Source: an uncultured Gammaproteobacteria bacterium (GTDB lineage Bacteria > Pseudomonadota > Gammaproteobacteria > UBA6429 > Thiohalophilaceae). Taken from it: a stretch of DNA of 64,000 bases. The stretch is taken from assembly GCA_913064945.1 (NCBI GenBank), contig CAJYAN010000012.1:1-64000 (forward strand), given 5' to 3'. Both the position numbers and the translations under genes were made by a program. The notes beneath the pieces were generated by a model. The model was not told the DNA's origin. It saw only the letters and a program-made list of their open reading frames with translations, and made no database searches. Shown one piece after another: positions 19,322-28,712 of the stretch (the first letter of the stretch is position 1; every line of letters starts with the position of its first letter).

Positions 19322-19876
19322 CTAAGCATCTTTCCATTTTATTGAACACCCCATGCTGGGTATCTGTTCCCTGGGACCCTGACCTGTTCTTGCTACCTGT
19401 AGCATGGCCTCAAACAGGTCACGATGTGCGTCAGCGGCGGTCTCTTTACGACTGGCATCCAGTCTGCCCCGGTATTGCAGGCCAGCCTCGGCATTAAAGC
19501 CAAAAAAATCCGGCGTACAGACGGCCCCATAGGCCTTGGCGACGGCCTGACTCTCATCCAGCAGATAGGGAAAGGAAAAGTCAAACTGCCGGGCAATGGC
19601 TGCCATATTGTCGAAGGAGTCCTCGGCATACTGCGTCGGGTCATTGGACATGATCGCGACGCTGTTAACACCATGCGACTGCAGCTCACGACAATCCCGT
19701 ACAATACGCTCCCGGATGGCCTTCACATAGGGGCAGTGATTGCAGATAAACATCACCAACAGACCCTTCTCGCCCATACAATCTTGTAATTGCCATTGCC
19801 TGCCGTCAGTCCCCGGTAAGCTAAAGTCCGGTGCCTGCCAGCCAAAATCACATATCGGGGTTTCGGTACTGACCAT
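19322..19876 (-). CDS. Thioredoxin-fold (AhpC/TSA-like) protein
   Basis: The 184-residue protein starts GWQAPDFSLPGTDGRQWQL, as in peroxiredoxin/thioredoxin-fold proteins, and carries a CxxC-type active site CNHCPYV (Cys45 and Cys48), followed by KAIRERI. Segments YLLDESQAVAKAYGAVCTPDFFGFN and LQYRGRLDAS complete the fold. No signal peptide is visible, so it is probably cytoplasmic. It matches the widespread thioredoxin family proteins with a CNHCPYV-type motif, whose physiological substrate is unknown. It is divergent from metK across a 141-bp gap. Confidence 0.88.
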   Translation of the reverse strand: MVSTETPICDFGWQAPDFSLPGTDGRQWQLQDCMGEKGLLVMFICNHCPYVKAIRERIVRDCRELQSHGVNSVAIMSNDPTQYAEDSFDNMAAIARQFDFSFPYLLDESQAVAKAYGAVCTPDFFGFNAEAGLQYRGRLDASRKETAADAHRDLFEAMLQVARTGQGPREQIPSMGCSIKWKDA

Positions 19877-20017
19877 GTTGATTACTCCATGTATATAAAA
19901 TATAGGGCTTTTTCCAGTATAACACTGTCACCGCCTGGCCGGAGGATTTGTCTTCCCGCGCGGGTCTAGGTAAACTGCACCGTCTTTACCACAACCAATC
20001 CAAAAGAAGGTTCATTA

Positions 20018-21175
20018 ATGTCCAATTACGTGTTTACCTCCGAGTCTGTTTCAGAAGGCCACCCTGATAAAGTTGCGGATCAGATTTCAGATTCCATTTT
20101 AGACGCCATTTTTGAACAAGACCCACGTTCGCGTGTTGCCTGCGAAACCCTGGTAAATACTGGCATGATCGTCCTTTCCGGTGAAATCACCACCAACGCC
20201 AGCGTAGATTACACCAGTGTGGCGCGCGAAGCCGTCAAGCGCATTGGCTATGACAGCTCAGACATGGGCTTTGATTATGCAACCTGCGCCGTCCTGGTCG
20301 CGCTGGACAAACAATCCGCCGATATCGCCATGGGCGTCGATGAGTCTGATGACCGCGAACAGGGTGCGGGTGACCAGGGTCTGATGTTTGGTTACGCCAG
20401 CAACGAGACCGACGTACTCATGCCGGCACCGATTACCTATGCCCATCGTCTGGTCAAGCGCCAGGCGGAAGTTCGTAAGAACGGCAGCCTGTCGTGGTTG
20501 CGTCCTGATGCCAAGAGTCAGGTAACTTTCCGCTACGAAGACCACAAGCCTGTCGGCATTGAGGCCGTCGTGCTTTCTACCCAGCATAATCCCGACATTA
20601 GTCAGAAGGCCCTGCAGGAAGCCGTCATGGATGAAATTATCAAGCCTGTTCTGCCTGCCGAGTGGGTTACCAAGGACACCAAATACTTTATTAATCCTAC
20701 CGGCCGCTTTGTTATTGGTGGACCTGTGGGTGACTGCGGCCTGACCGGACGCAAGATTATTGTCGATACCTATGGTGGTATGGCCCGTCACGGTGGTGGT
20801 GCCTTCTCCGGCAAAGACCCTTCCAAGGTGGATCGTTCAGCCGCTTATGCCGGTCGCTATGTTGCAAAAAATATTGTCGCCGCCGGTATCGCTGACCGCT
20901 GTGAGATCCAGGTTTCTTATGCCATCGGGGTTGCTGAACCTACCTCGATTACCATCGACACGTTTGGCACTGGCAAGATCGCGGATAACCGCATTGTTGA
21001 GCTGGTGCGCGAACATTTTGACCTGCGACCTAAAGGTTTGGTGAAGATGCTCGATTTGCTAAGGCCGATATACAAACAAACGGCCGCCTATGGTCACTTT
21101 GGCCGGACAGAGGCCGATTTTACCTGGGAGCATACTGACAAGGCCGAGGCCCTCAAGGTCGCTGCCGGTATTTAA
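20018..21175 (+). CDS. metK: S-adenosylmethionine synthetase
   Basis: The 385-residue enzyme makes S-adenosylmethionine from methionine and ATP. Signature motifs are present: [19 protein letters not shown] near residue 6, GEITTNA, the hexapeptide [12 protein letters not shown] near 117 and [19 protein letters not shown] near 260. The length is typical. The start ATG follows GAAGG. It is the first gene of an activated-methyl-cycle group: metK, then ahcY behind an SAH riboswitch, then metF. No SAM riboswitch was recognisable in its own 141-bp upstream region. Confidence 0.97.
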   Translation: MSNYVFTSESVSEGHPDKVADQISDSILDAIFEQDPRSRVACETLVNTGMIVLSGEITTNASVDYTSVAREAVKRIGYDSSDMGFDYATCAVLVALDKQSADIAMGVDESDDREQGAGDQGLMFGYASNETDVLMPAPITYAHRLVKRQAEVRKNGSLSWLRPDAKSQVTFRYEDHKPVGIEAVVLSTQHNPDISQKALQEAVMDEIIKPVLPAEWVTKDTKYFINPTGRFVIGGPVGDCGLTGRKIIVDTYGGMARHGGGAFSGKDPSKVDRSAAYAGRYVAKNIVAAGIADRCEIQVSYAIGVAEPTSITIDTFGTGKIADNRIVELVREHFDLRPKGLVKMLDLLRPIYKQTAAYGHFGRTEADFTWEHTDKAEALKVAAGI

Positions 21176-21206
21176 TAACGTAATATTCAATTCGTTTTCA
21201 CTTGTG

Positions 21207-21362
21207 TTGAGGGGCGCTGCAGCCCTGCTAGAAAATTTGCACGACAGCAGACAGGTCAACAGAACTGTTTTGTTTGCCAAACATCAATATCGATGTCTGG
21301 CAGTCTGAATTTTCTAACGGGGTCAGGCTCAACACGGGGTCTCTTGTTTCAACGGCGCTCAA
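21207..21362 (+). ncRNA. S-adenosylhomocysteine (SAH) riboswitch
   Basis: The leader of ahcY contains the conserved blocks of the SAH riboswitch in the right order: GAGGGGCGCTGCAGCCC starting near 21209, GGTCAGGCTC at 21321-21330 and AACGGCGCTC at 21351-21360. TTGAG (21207-21211) pairs with CTCAA (21358-21362) to close the outer stem P1, next to GGCGC/GCGCT-type pairing. A variable arm fills 21225-21315. SAH riboswitches occur upstream of ahcY in proteobacteria and switch expression on when the inhibitor SAH accumulates. The ahcY start codon is 28 bp downstream with GAGGAG between. Confidence 0.88.
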
Positions 21363-21390
21363 TAACTTCAACTACTGAGGAGATTGAGCG

Positions 21391-22809
21391 ATGAGTTCCG
21401 TTCCTGAAGGTTTTACCGACTATAAAGTCGCCGATATCAATCTTGCCGACTGGGGTAAGAAAGAAATTTCCATTGCTGAAACTGAAATGCCAGGCCTCAT
21501 GGCCCTGCGTGAAGAGTTTGGCAAAGACCAGCCCCTGAAGGGCGCCCGTATCATGGGTAGCCTGCACATGACCATCCAGACCGCCGTATTAATCGAAACC
21601 CTGGTCGCCCTGGGTGCCGAAGTGCGTTGGGTATCGTGCAACATTTTCTCTACCCAGGATCACGCCGCGGCGGCAATTGCGGCACAGGGTATCCCGGTTT
21701 ATGCCTGGAAAGGCGAAACAATTGAAGAATACTGGTGGTGTACGGAACAGGCATTAAAATGGCCAGGCGGTAAGTTCCCCAACATGATTCTGGATGACGG
21801 TGGCGATGCCACACTGCTGGTTCACAAGGGTGCTGAGTTTGAAAAAGCGGGTGCAATTCCAGAGACAAAGGCCGATGACAATGAAGAATACAAAGCGATT
21901 CTTGATGTCCTGCGCCGCACCATCAAGCCTGGCTCCAGCATGTGGACCGATACGGCCAACAGCATTAAGGGCGTCACTGAAGAGACCACCACTGGTGTAC
22001 ATCGTCTGTATGAAATGCAGTCCAAAAATCAGTTACTGTTTCCGGCGATGAACGTCAATGACTCCGCCACCAAGTCCAAGTTTGATAATTTGTATGGTTG
22101 CCGTGAATCTCTAATCGATAGTATCAAGCGTGCCACCGACGTCATGATTGCCGGCAAGATTTGTGTCGTCCTGGGCTATGGTGATGTGGGTAAGGGTTGC
22201 GCGCAGGCCTTTCGCGGCATGGGTGCTACCGTATGGGTCACTGAGATCGACCCAATTTGTGCCCTGCAGGCCGCTATGGAAGGTTATCGAGTCGTCGATA
22301 TGAATGAAGCCTGTAAACAGGGTGACATTTTTGTGACTACGACTGGCAACATGAGCGTTATCACCCATGACCACATGGCCGCCATGAAGGATGAGGCTAT
22401 TGTTTGTAACATCGGCCACTTTGATTCTGAAATTGATATCGCCTCCCTGCAAAAATATACCTGGGAAGAAATCAAGCCGCAGGTCGACCACGTCATTTTT
22501 CCTGATGGCAAGAAGATCATCATTCTGGCCAAGGGTCGTCTGGTGAATCTCGGTTGTGCAACCGGTCATCCCAGCTTCGTTATGTCCGCTTCTTTTACTA
22601 ATCAGGTCATGGCACAGATTGAATTCTATAATCATGCTGATAACTATGATAATGAAGTGTATATCTTGCCGAAAATTCTCGATGAAAAAGTCGCACGTCT
22701 ACATCTGGCCAAGGTTGGCGCACACCTGAGCAGCCTGTCTCAACAACAGGCGGATTACATCGGTGTGCCGGTCGAAGGTCCATTCAAGCCACATCATTAT
22801 CGTTATTAA
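21391..22809 (+). CDS. ahcY: Adenosylhomocysteinase (SAH hydrolase)
   Basis: The 472-residue NAD-dependent enzyme hydrolyses S-adenosylhomocysteine to adenosine and homocysteine. Visible motifs are [26 protein letters not shown] at the N-terminus (shown in parts), [38 protein letters not shown], the NAD-binding [18 protein letters not shown] near 233 and the C-terminal [10 protein letters not shown]. The length, with the extra insert typical of bacteria of this type, is normal. The start has GAGGAG 10 bases upstream. The gene is controlled by the SAH riboswitch in its leader and followed by metF. Confidence 0.97.
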   Translation: MSSVPEGFTDYKVADINLADWGKKEISIAETEMPGLMALREEFGKDQPLKGARIMGSLHMTIQTAVLIETLVALGAEVRWVSCNIFSTQDHAAAAIAAQGIPVYAWKGETIEEYWWCTEQALKWPGGKFPNMILDDGGDATLLVHKGAEFEKAGAIPETKADDNEEYKAILDVLRRTIKPGSSMWTDTANSIKGVTEETTTGVHRLYEMQSKNQLLFPAMNVNDSATKSKFDNLYGCRESLIDSIKRATDVMIAGKICVVLGYGDVGKGCAQAFRGMGATVWVTEIDPICALQAAMEGYRVVDMNEACKQGDIFVTTTGNMSVITHDHMAAMKDEAIVCNIGHFDSEIDIASLQKYTWEEIKPQVDHVIFPDGKKIIILAKGRLVNLGCATGHPSFVMSASFTNQVMAQIEFYNHADNYDNEVYILPKILDEKVARLHLAKVGAHLSSLSQQQADYIGVPVEGPFKPHHYRY

Positions 22810-22826
22810 ATAACTGGAGCGAGTGA

Positions 22827-22871
22827 CGAGGAGCGAGTCTCGAGGTCTGTTGACCTCGGCCTCGTTCCTCG
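22827..22871. repeat. Palindromic repeat between ahcY and metF
   Basis: An inner perfect stem (CGAGGTC 22841-22847 with GACCTCG 22852-22858, loop TGTT) sits inside an outer stem (22827-22837 with 22861-22871, one mismatch). The flanking word GCGAGTGACGAG resembles the repeat near 14470 between pgk and pyk, which suggests a dispersed palindromic element. It could act as an attenuator between ahcY and metF, but it has no T-run. Confidence 0.55.
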
Positions 22872-22889
22872 AACCTCGGCACTACCCAA

Positions 22890-23735
22890 ATGGAATCACA
22901 GAAAAAGTACCCGCCAAAATTCAGCTTCGAGTTTTTCCCGCCCAAGACGGATGAAGGTGCCGATAAGCTGCGCGTCGTACGTGACGAACTAGGCAAACTC
23001 AAACCGGAATACTTCTCGGTGACCTTCGGTGCCGGCGGCAGTACCCAGCAGGGTACGTTTGATACCGTCGTCGAGATTCAGCAGGCAGGCTTTAATGCCG
23101 CCCCCCATTTATCCTGCGTAGGCTCTACCAGAGCCAATGTGCGTGAGCTCTTACTACGATACAAAGCGAGTGGTATTGGCCGAATTGTTGCCCTGCGCGG
23201 TGATATGCCTTCCGGTATGCAGGAGGCAGGTGAATTTCGTCATGCCAATGAGCTGGTCGAATTTATTCGCCATGAAACCGGCGATCACTTTCATATCGAA
23301 GTGGCTGCCTATCCCGAGATCCATCCACAGGCACGTGATGCGGAGACTGATTTACTTAACTTTAAGCGTAAAATTGAGGCTGGCGCCAGCTCTGCGCTGA
23401 CACAGTATTTTTACAATCCCGATGCCTATTTTCGTTTCATCGATGATTGCGAGCAACGAGGGATTGATCTACCGATCACCCCCGGTATTATGCCTATCAC
23501 CAATTACAAACAACTAGCGCGCTTTTCCGACATGTGTGGCGCGGAAATCCCCCGCTGGATTCGCAAGCGCCTGGAAGGTTATGCAGACGATAAAGCGGCG
23601 ATCAAGTCTTTTGGTGAAGAAGTCGTCACTGATCTCTGTCATCAATTACTGGAAGCCGGTGCCCCGGGAATACACTTTTACACGATGAACCAGACAGGCC
23701 CAAGCCTGGCACTGTGGAAAAACCTCGGCCTCTAA
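22890..23735 (+). CDS. metF: Methylenetetrahydrofolate reductase
   Basis: The 281-residue flavoenzyme reduces 5,10-methylene-tetrahydrofolate to the 5-methyl form used for methionine synthesis. It shows FSFEFFPPKTDEGADKL near the N-terminus, SVTFGAGGSTQQGT, HLSCVGSTRANVRELL, ALRGDMPSG, and TQYFYNPDAYFRFIDDC, with PGIMPITNYKQLARFSDMCG near 200. The length is typical of bacterial MetF. The ribosome-binding site is weak and lies next to the palindromic repeat. With metK and ahcY it rebuilds methionine from homocysteine. Confidence 0.95.
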   Translation: MESQKKYPPKFSFEFFPPKTDEGADKLRVVRDELGKLKPEYFSVTFGAGGSTQQGTFDTVVEIQQAGFNAAPHLSCVGSTRANVRELLLRYKASGIGRIVALRGDMPSGMQEAGEFRHANELVEFIRHETGDHFHIEVAAYPEIHPQARDAETDLLNFKRKIEAGASSALTQYFYNPDAYFRFIDDCEQRGIDLPITPGIMPITNYKQLARFSDMCGAEIPRWIRKRLEGYADDKAAIKSFGEEVVTDLCHQLLEAGAPGIHFYTMNQTGPSLALWKNLGL

Positions 23736-23836
23736 AAATTTCTGAGGTCCGCCCATCTCTATTGCTATCAGAACAGGAACCTGGACTCTGTCACACCCTT
23801 TTACTGCTACGATGTTGTAGCTGAGTCTATGACAGG

Positions 23837-26032
23837 CTACTGTTGATATTGTTCTAATAGTAATAGCAGATTCTCTTTAAGAATTGGTTTACTGATGTAA
23901 TCGGTCATTCCAGCATTCAAGTATGACTCACGATTTCCCGACATGGCATGCGCGGTCATCGCAATAATTGGTATCGCGACGCCGTTTTTCCGGAGCATTT
24001 GTGTCGCCGTAATACCATCCATTACCGGCATCTGTATATCCATGAAGATAAGCTCAAACGTATTATCCTGCTGACACAGATCGAGCGCCTCCTGACCGTT
24101 GGCAGCCAGGGTAATGGAGTGCCCAAATTTTTTGAGCAGAGCGACTGCAATCATCTGATTTATTTTGTCATCTTCTACTAATAATATATTCAGTCTGCTC
24201 ATCGTTTTATACCCCAGGCCGGAATCCTGTATCTTGTTGTCTGCAACAATTTGGTCTACTAAAGAATCATTAACGAATAACGGCAGGTCAACTCTAAATG
24301 CCGTTCCCACATCAGGATTACTTGTGACACTTATTCTGCCATGCATCGCATCCACAAGGCGTTTACTAATAGCCAGACCAAGTCCGGCCCCTCCGTGTTG
24401 ACGTGATATAGATGAATCTATCTGATTAAATTTTCCAAAGACATACTCCAGCTTGTCCTCTGGTATTCCCTTACCGGTATCTTTAATAATAAAACAGAGC
24501 CATTCTTCTTCCGCAAATACTAAAAACTTAATCTCACCATGCTCTGTAAATTTTATGGCATTACCAATCAGGTTGGTCATAATTTGTCTCAACCGTAATG
24601 GATCCGTTTTTATATATACCGGTAAGTCTTTCGCCACTACGACATTGATGACATTACCACTTTTTTCCAGTTTTAGCGTCATTAGATCTAGTATATGATT
24701 TAATTCATCCTGCAGATTAACCCCGATAACTTCAAGATCAAGATAGCCTGATTCTATTCGTGACAAATCAAGCAAATCAGTTATCAACTCCAATAATTGT
24801 TTGCCCGACCGCTGCGTCATTGACAAATAATCTTTTTGTTCTTTCGTTAAAGAGGTGTCCTCTAATAATTGAGTAAAACCCATTACAGCATTAAGTGGCG
24901 TTCTCAGTTCATGGCTTACAGCGGCCAGAAATTCTGTTTTTAATTTATCGGCCTCCTCGGCCTTTTGCCGAGCCAAATCCTGCGTTTTTAATAATTGCTT
25001 ATAATCGGTAATGTCGCGCGCAACCACAAAACTAACATTTTCGCCACGATAAGGCGCATATCCCATGCGTATTTCAACAGGAAATTCCTCTCCACTGATG
25101 CGTCTTGCAATCGCTTCCACAGGATAATCAACCTGTGCATCAATATATTTTTGCACTTCGGCACGGCTATTTTCGGCAAGCAATGATTTGACTTCGGCAC
25201 CAATCAATTCTTGCGCTGTATAACCCGTCATCTCAGTAATAGCATGGTTGGCCTCAAGAATAATTCCAGCGCGATGGAGCACAATCCCCTCAAAACTGGC
25301 ATCCACCAGGGCGCTGAGGCGCTGTTCATTTTCGCGTAATTTCCTCTCCGTCTGGGTATGCGATAATACTTCTCCCTGTAGCAGCCCGTTACTGCTCTGA
25401 AGCTTATCGACCAAATCCACATTAAAATATCGCAACACCAGTGACGTTCTAATCAAGCTGTGTATTCGCTTCGACATAACCAGCATTAAAACGATGAAGG
25501 CGCAATGTATGATTACCACTGCCCTGTAAATCTCACCAGGAAATGTCATCACATGGGCAATGTAAGGTGTTTCCGCCGCCGTGACAAAAGCAATATAGAC
25601 TTCCCTCACTGATGATAATACCGGCACCCCGCCGACCGACATGCCGGCAATCAGGAAACCCACAAATAGCTCATAACTTAATATGGCCTGTTGCGTCAAA
25701 ACGACGCCAGCCAAACCCCATAAAAGCCCGATCGCAACAGATCCTGTTCCAAACACACCAACCCAATATCGTGTCGTATGACTGTCATCTTGCTGACGAA
25801 AATAATAATACGTTATCATCCTGACCATGCTCACCAGGGCTATACCAAACCACCAAAACCACAGTGTCCTGTGGTCGCTGCTCGTCCACAGGATGGCGCA
25901 GAGTAGTAAACTCATCGTCAAATGGAAAAATATATTGAGGGGCAGATTTTCATACAGCATATGCATCATATCTGATGAAATTTTTTGTTCGATTTCAGGG
26001 GGGGGAGTCAATTTATCAGTGAGAATATTCAT
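23837..26032 (-). CDS. Orphan membrane-bound hybrid histidine kinase
   Basis: The 731-residue protein has several membrane segments in residues 34-190, a PAS domain about 238-345 with a PAC-type end (VVARDITDYKQL), and a HisKA H-box FLAAVSHELRTPLNAVMGF with His374. The HATPase domain is complete (NLIGNAIKFTEHGEI; DTGKGIP; GAGLGLAIS). A C-terminal receiver domain has Asp665 in FMDIQMPVMDG. It resembles BarA-type hybrid kinases without a HAMP segment. No response regulator or Hpt gene adjoins it, so the output partner is elsewhere. The signal is unknown. It is convergent with metF and divergent from rsmE. Confidence 0.9.
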   Translation of the reverse strand: MNILTDKLTPPPEIEQKISSDMMHMLYENLPLNIFFHLTMSLLLCAILWTSSDHRTLWFWWFGIALVSMVRMITYYYFRQQDDSHTTRYWVGVFGTGSVAIGLLWGLAGVVLTQQAILSYELFVGFLIAGMSVGGVPVLSSVREVYIAFVTAAETPYIAHVMTFPGEIYRAVVIIHCAFIVLMLVMSKRIHSLIRTSLVLRYFNVDLVDKLQSSNGLLQGEVLSHTQTERKLRENEQRLSALVDASFEGIVLHRAGIILEANHAITEMTGYTAQELIGAEVKSLLAENSRAEVQKYIDAQVDYPVEAIARRISGEEFPVEIRMGYAPYRGENVSFVVARDITDYKQLLKTQDLARQKAEEADKLKTEFLAAVSHELRTPLNAVMGFTQLLEDTSLTKEQKDYLSMTQRSGKQLLELITDLLDLSRIESGYLDLEVIGVNLQDELNHILDLMTLKLEKSGNVINVVVAKDLPVYIKTDPLRLRQIMTNLIGNAIKFTEHGEIKFLVFAEEEWLCFIIKDTGKGIPEDKLEYVFGKFNQIDSSISRQHGGAGLGLAISKRLVDAMHGRISVTSNPDVGTAFRVDLPLFVNDSLVDQIVADNKIQDSGLGYKTMSRLNILLVEDDKINQMIAVALLKKFGHSITLAANGQEALDLCQQDNTFELIFMDIQMPVMDGITATQMLRKNGVAIPIIAMTAHAMSGNRESYLNAGMTDYISKPILKENLLLLLEQYQQ

Positions 26033-26188
26033 TATAATTTATCACTCAATTAACGAAATTTTTCTCTACCAGTTGCATCGTTTAGCTATCATGCCTGCAA
26101 TGCTATAAATAGCCTATTTAATATTAGCAGTATTAACACGACACAGATATCATGATCGCCATACTTCCAAACTAACTTTTTATAAACA

Positions 26189-26920
26189 ATGCGTATACAC
26201 AGAATATTTGTTGAGAATCTCGTCTCGCACCAGGAAAATATTTCCCTGGATAAAGACACCAGCCGCTATCTCATACAGGTACTTCGCTGTAAATCTGGCC
26301 AGGAAGTACAACTGTTCAACGGGATGGGCCTGCAGTGTAATGGTCAACTGCAAATCTACAATCGTAAGGAGGCAACTGTCTGTCTCACGTCATGTATTCT
26401 GCTAGACCGGGAATCACCACTGGACATTCACCTAGTTCTCGGTATAAGCAAGGGTGAACGCATGGATACCGCCATTCAGAAAGCCGTTGAACTTGGCGTG
26501 AAACATCTTCTCCCTTTGCAAACAGAGTATAGCGTTGTCAATCTAAATGCTGAACGGGCAGAAAAGCGCCTGCAACATTGGCAGGGAATTATCACCAGCG
26601 CCTGCGAGCAATGTGGACGCAATACGCTGCCCGTGCTGCATTCTGTTCAAACCCTCAACGACTGGCTTGCGCAAGACCGTCCTGCTATGAGCTGGATGTT
26701 TTCTCCTCAGAGTCGCCAGACACTGTCGTCACAGGCGAGACCGGAACACGGGGTTTCCGTGCTGATCGGTCCCGAAGGCGGTTTTTCCGAAAATGAAACT
26801 CGTCTGGCGAGTGCTAACGGCGTTACGGCCATAAATTTCGGCCCTCGCATACTGCGTACAGAAACAGCGGCTATCGCCAGTATTTGCGCTATACAGACGC
26901 TGTGGGGCGATCTCGGCTAG
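26189..26920 (+). CDS. rsmE: 16S rRNA (uracil-1498-N3)-methyltransferase
   Basis: The 243-residue SPOUT-class enzyme methylates U1498 of 16S rRNA. It shows the N-terminal PUA-like region (HRIFVENLVSHQ, HYLIQVLR-type segment YLIQVLRCKSGQEVQLFNG), then GISKGERMDTAIQKAVELGV, and the SAM knot motifs LIGPEGGFSENE near 190-202 and LGPRILRTETA-like NFGPRILRTETAAIAS near 217. The length is typical. It is convergent with chpC, with 5 bp between the two stop codons. Confidence 0.94.
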   Translation: MRIHRIFVENLVSHQENISLDKDTSRYLIQVLRCKSGQEVQLFNGMGLQCNGQLQIYNRKEATVCLTSCILLDRESPLDIHLVLGISKGERMDTAIQKAVELGVKHLLPLQTEYSVVNLNAERAEKRLQHWQGIITSACEQCGRNTLPVLHSVQTLNDWLAQDRPAMSWMFSPQSRQTLSSQARPEHGVSVLIGPEGGFSENETRLASANGVTAINFGPRILRTETAAIASICAIQTLWGDLG

Positions 26921-26925
26921 TGACA

Positions 26926-27435
26926 TTAACTAATTTGTAGCTGCTGTAAACGTTCTTCTAGACTATCCAGATCCGGGACCAGTACGGTCTCTTCATTTAG
27001 CTGAATGTAATCGGCAATTGAATTTCGAATATCAGCCGGTCTTTCATCACGACTGATGTGCTTTTCCTGTACAACATGTAGATGAGGAATACCCTGAGTA
27101 ATAATTCCAAAATGTGACAATGTCTGATTGCGATTTAGTGTGTTTAACACGGCGATGCGGCTATTTTTCTGCAGCGGAGCAGGTTTACCGCCACTGGCTG
27201 CTTCGAATGAGATGAGCGGTACGCGTCGGTCTCGCCAGTTCATGTAGCCTAAAAACCATTCGGGGACGTTATCTATTGACTCAACGTCCGTATAGGCGAC
27301 GACTTCGGCAACCGCGGCGTTCGGTAATAATAAAGATTCACCATACACGGGTATGATGAGACAGTGTACCGCTTCAATTTTTCTGCCGTAAATCGCCCTG
27401 GTCGCGCTACTACTGGAATGCATCTGTTCTTTCAT
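26926..27435 (-). CDS. chpC: CheW-like protein of the Pil-Chp system
   Basis: The 169-residue protein is a single CheW domain: CLIIPVYGESLLLPNAAVAEVV near residue 24, then PEWFLGYMNWRDRRVPLISFEAA near 58-80 and SRIAVLNTLNR. CheW proteins couple chemoreceptors to the CheA kinase. Its place as last gene after chpB matches chpC of the pilGHIJK-chpABC cluster. A 163-bp gap containing a 9-bp tandem repeat separates it from chpB. It may be an additional adaptor beside PilI. Confidence 0.85.
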   Translation of the reverse strand: MKEQMHSSSSATRAIYGRKIEAVHCLIIPVYGESLLLPNAAVAEVVAYTDVESIDNVPEWFLGYMNWRDRRVPLISFEAASGGKPAPLQKNSRIAVLNTLNRNQTLSHFGIITQGIPHLHVVQEKHISRDERPADIRNSIADYIQLNEETVLVPDLDSLEERLQQLQIS

Positions 27436-27501
27436 TTCAACCTCACGATTGGATCGTTCTCACAATCACTGTCTATCATCCTGATATTCATTGAGCACTG
27501 T

Positions 27502-27536
27502 CAGTATGATCAGTATGATCAGTATGATCAGTATAT
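27502..27536. repeat. 9-bp tandem repeat between chpB and chpC
   Basis: Three exact copies of CAGTATGAT (27502-27510, 27511-27519, 27520-27528) are followed by a partial fourth copy. The array lies in the 163-bp gap upstream of chpC on its coding strand, where the complement reads ATCATACTG repeated. Such short arrays can vary in copy number by slippage and could change spacing in the chpC leader. Confidence 0.85.
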
Positions 27537-27598
27537 TAAAACTGTGTATTCTGTTAAATCACGCTGGTACTGAGTTTCCACAGCACTTTATACCGCCC

Positions 27599-28678
27599 TT
27601 AACAGGCACTCCTGATCGCCGCTTCATTGACCTTTTGCAGTAGTTGTTTTGCCAATGCTTCCGGCTCACCAACAAATTCTGCGATACCGCTTTTAACGAT
27701 ACTTTCCGGCATTGCGCTGATGATACAACTATGCGAATCCTGTACCCAGACACGACCACCGTGTTCTGCCACGTAGTTGCTACCCTTTTTTCCATCATCA
27801 CCCATTCCACTAAAAATTATGCTATTGCAGGTTTTTGGATAGCGATTGCTCATATCAATCATTATCTGGTCGATCGATGGCGAATAAGATGAAATATGTT
27901 CAATCGGCTCAAGTTTAATTGCACCAATAGGGTTAATCGTCAGCCGCTCAAAGACAGGGGCGACTATGACTTCGCCGTGACGAATTACATGCCCATTCTT
28001 TGCGGTCATTACATTCAGCGCTGTAGTGTCGTCCAGCTGCCTGGCTAACAGGGCAACAAAATTCGCACCCAGATGTTGCGCCAGGATAAAGGCCACCGGT
28101 AAATCTGCCGGCAAGACGGCAAGAAAACGTTTTACCATTTCTGGCCCCCCCAGAGAGGCCCCCAGGACCCAGACATTTTGCGCCATTGAGGCTTTTTTAT
28201 TAATGACCACAGGGGGTAGTTCAGCAATCAGGCTCTCATAGTTACGGTCCACTGTGGATTCGCCATTAATCTCCGGCTTCGTCAACAAGACAATCTTTTT
28301 TAGCAGTTTGTCAAACCACTTTTCCATCACCTGTGCTTCATTGACGGTTAGACCACTAACGTCGTTAAAAACGATGGGAATATCGGTTTGTTCCAGTAAC
28401 GCCTCAAGCAACGTACCCATTTCGTCAGAGTCATGGTGTATGTCAAGTAAGGCGATATCGGCTGGAGTCTTTGCCAGACGTCTCAGGAGCAGGCGCGACA
28501 TCGGTTCACACAGAACGACGTGAAGTCCATTATTTCGGAGTGCCTGGTTGAGATAGCTCCGTTGCTGGATGGAGTCGGATATTACTGCGATACGAATATT
28601 CTGAATTTCCTGTATACGCATTTTATGTGAATCCGCTAATAAATTATTAGAGCCAGGTGTCATAGCGCTTACTATCAT
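27599..28678 (-). CDS. chpB: CheB-type methylesterase of the Pil-Chp system
   Basis: The 359-residue protein has a degenerate receiver-like N-terminus (IAVISDSIQQRSYLNQAL; ALLDIHHD near 80) followed by a CheB methylesterase domain with the catalytic serine in VLGASLGGPEMV, histidine in ILAQHLGANF and aspartate in FSGMGDDGKKGSNYV. It would remove methyl groups from the receptor PilJ, opposing the CheR-type enzyme PilK. The likely phosphoacceptor in the receiver-like part is in an atypical context, so phosphorylation is uncertain. The ATG at 28678 gives an extra leader; a start at 28621 (MRIQEIQNIRIAV) is possible. Confidence 0.85.
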   Translation of the reverse strand: MIVSAMTPGSNNLLADSHKMRIQEIQNIRIAVISDSIQQRSYLNQALRNNGLHVVLCEPMSRLLLRRLAKTPADIALLDIHHDSDEMGTLLEALLEQTDIPIVFNDVSGLTVNEAQVMEKWFDKLLKKIVLLTKPEINGESTVDRNYESLIAELPPVVINKKASMAQNVWVLGASLGGPEMVKRFLAVLPADLPVAFILAQHLGANFVALLARQLDDTTALNVMTAKNGHVIRHGEVIVAPVFERLTINPIGAIKLEPIEHISSYSPSIDQIMIDMSNRYPKTCNSIIFSGMGDDGKKGSNYVAEHGGRVWVQDSHSCIISAMPESIVKSGIAEFVGEPEALAKQLLQKVNEAAIRSAC

Positions 28679-28712
28679 TTATAGTCGCCTATACTTGCGA
28701 TAAAAGTGATAT

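Noticed and set aside
19877-20017. Possible SAM riboswitch upstream of metK
   Set aside because: None of the conserved blocks of known SAM riboswitch classes could be recognised in this 141-bp stretch.
27502-27536. Short repeats resembling a CRISPR array
   Set aside because: The units are 9 bp, directly adjacent and without spacers, so this is a simple tandem repeat.
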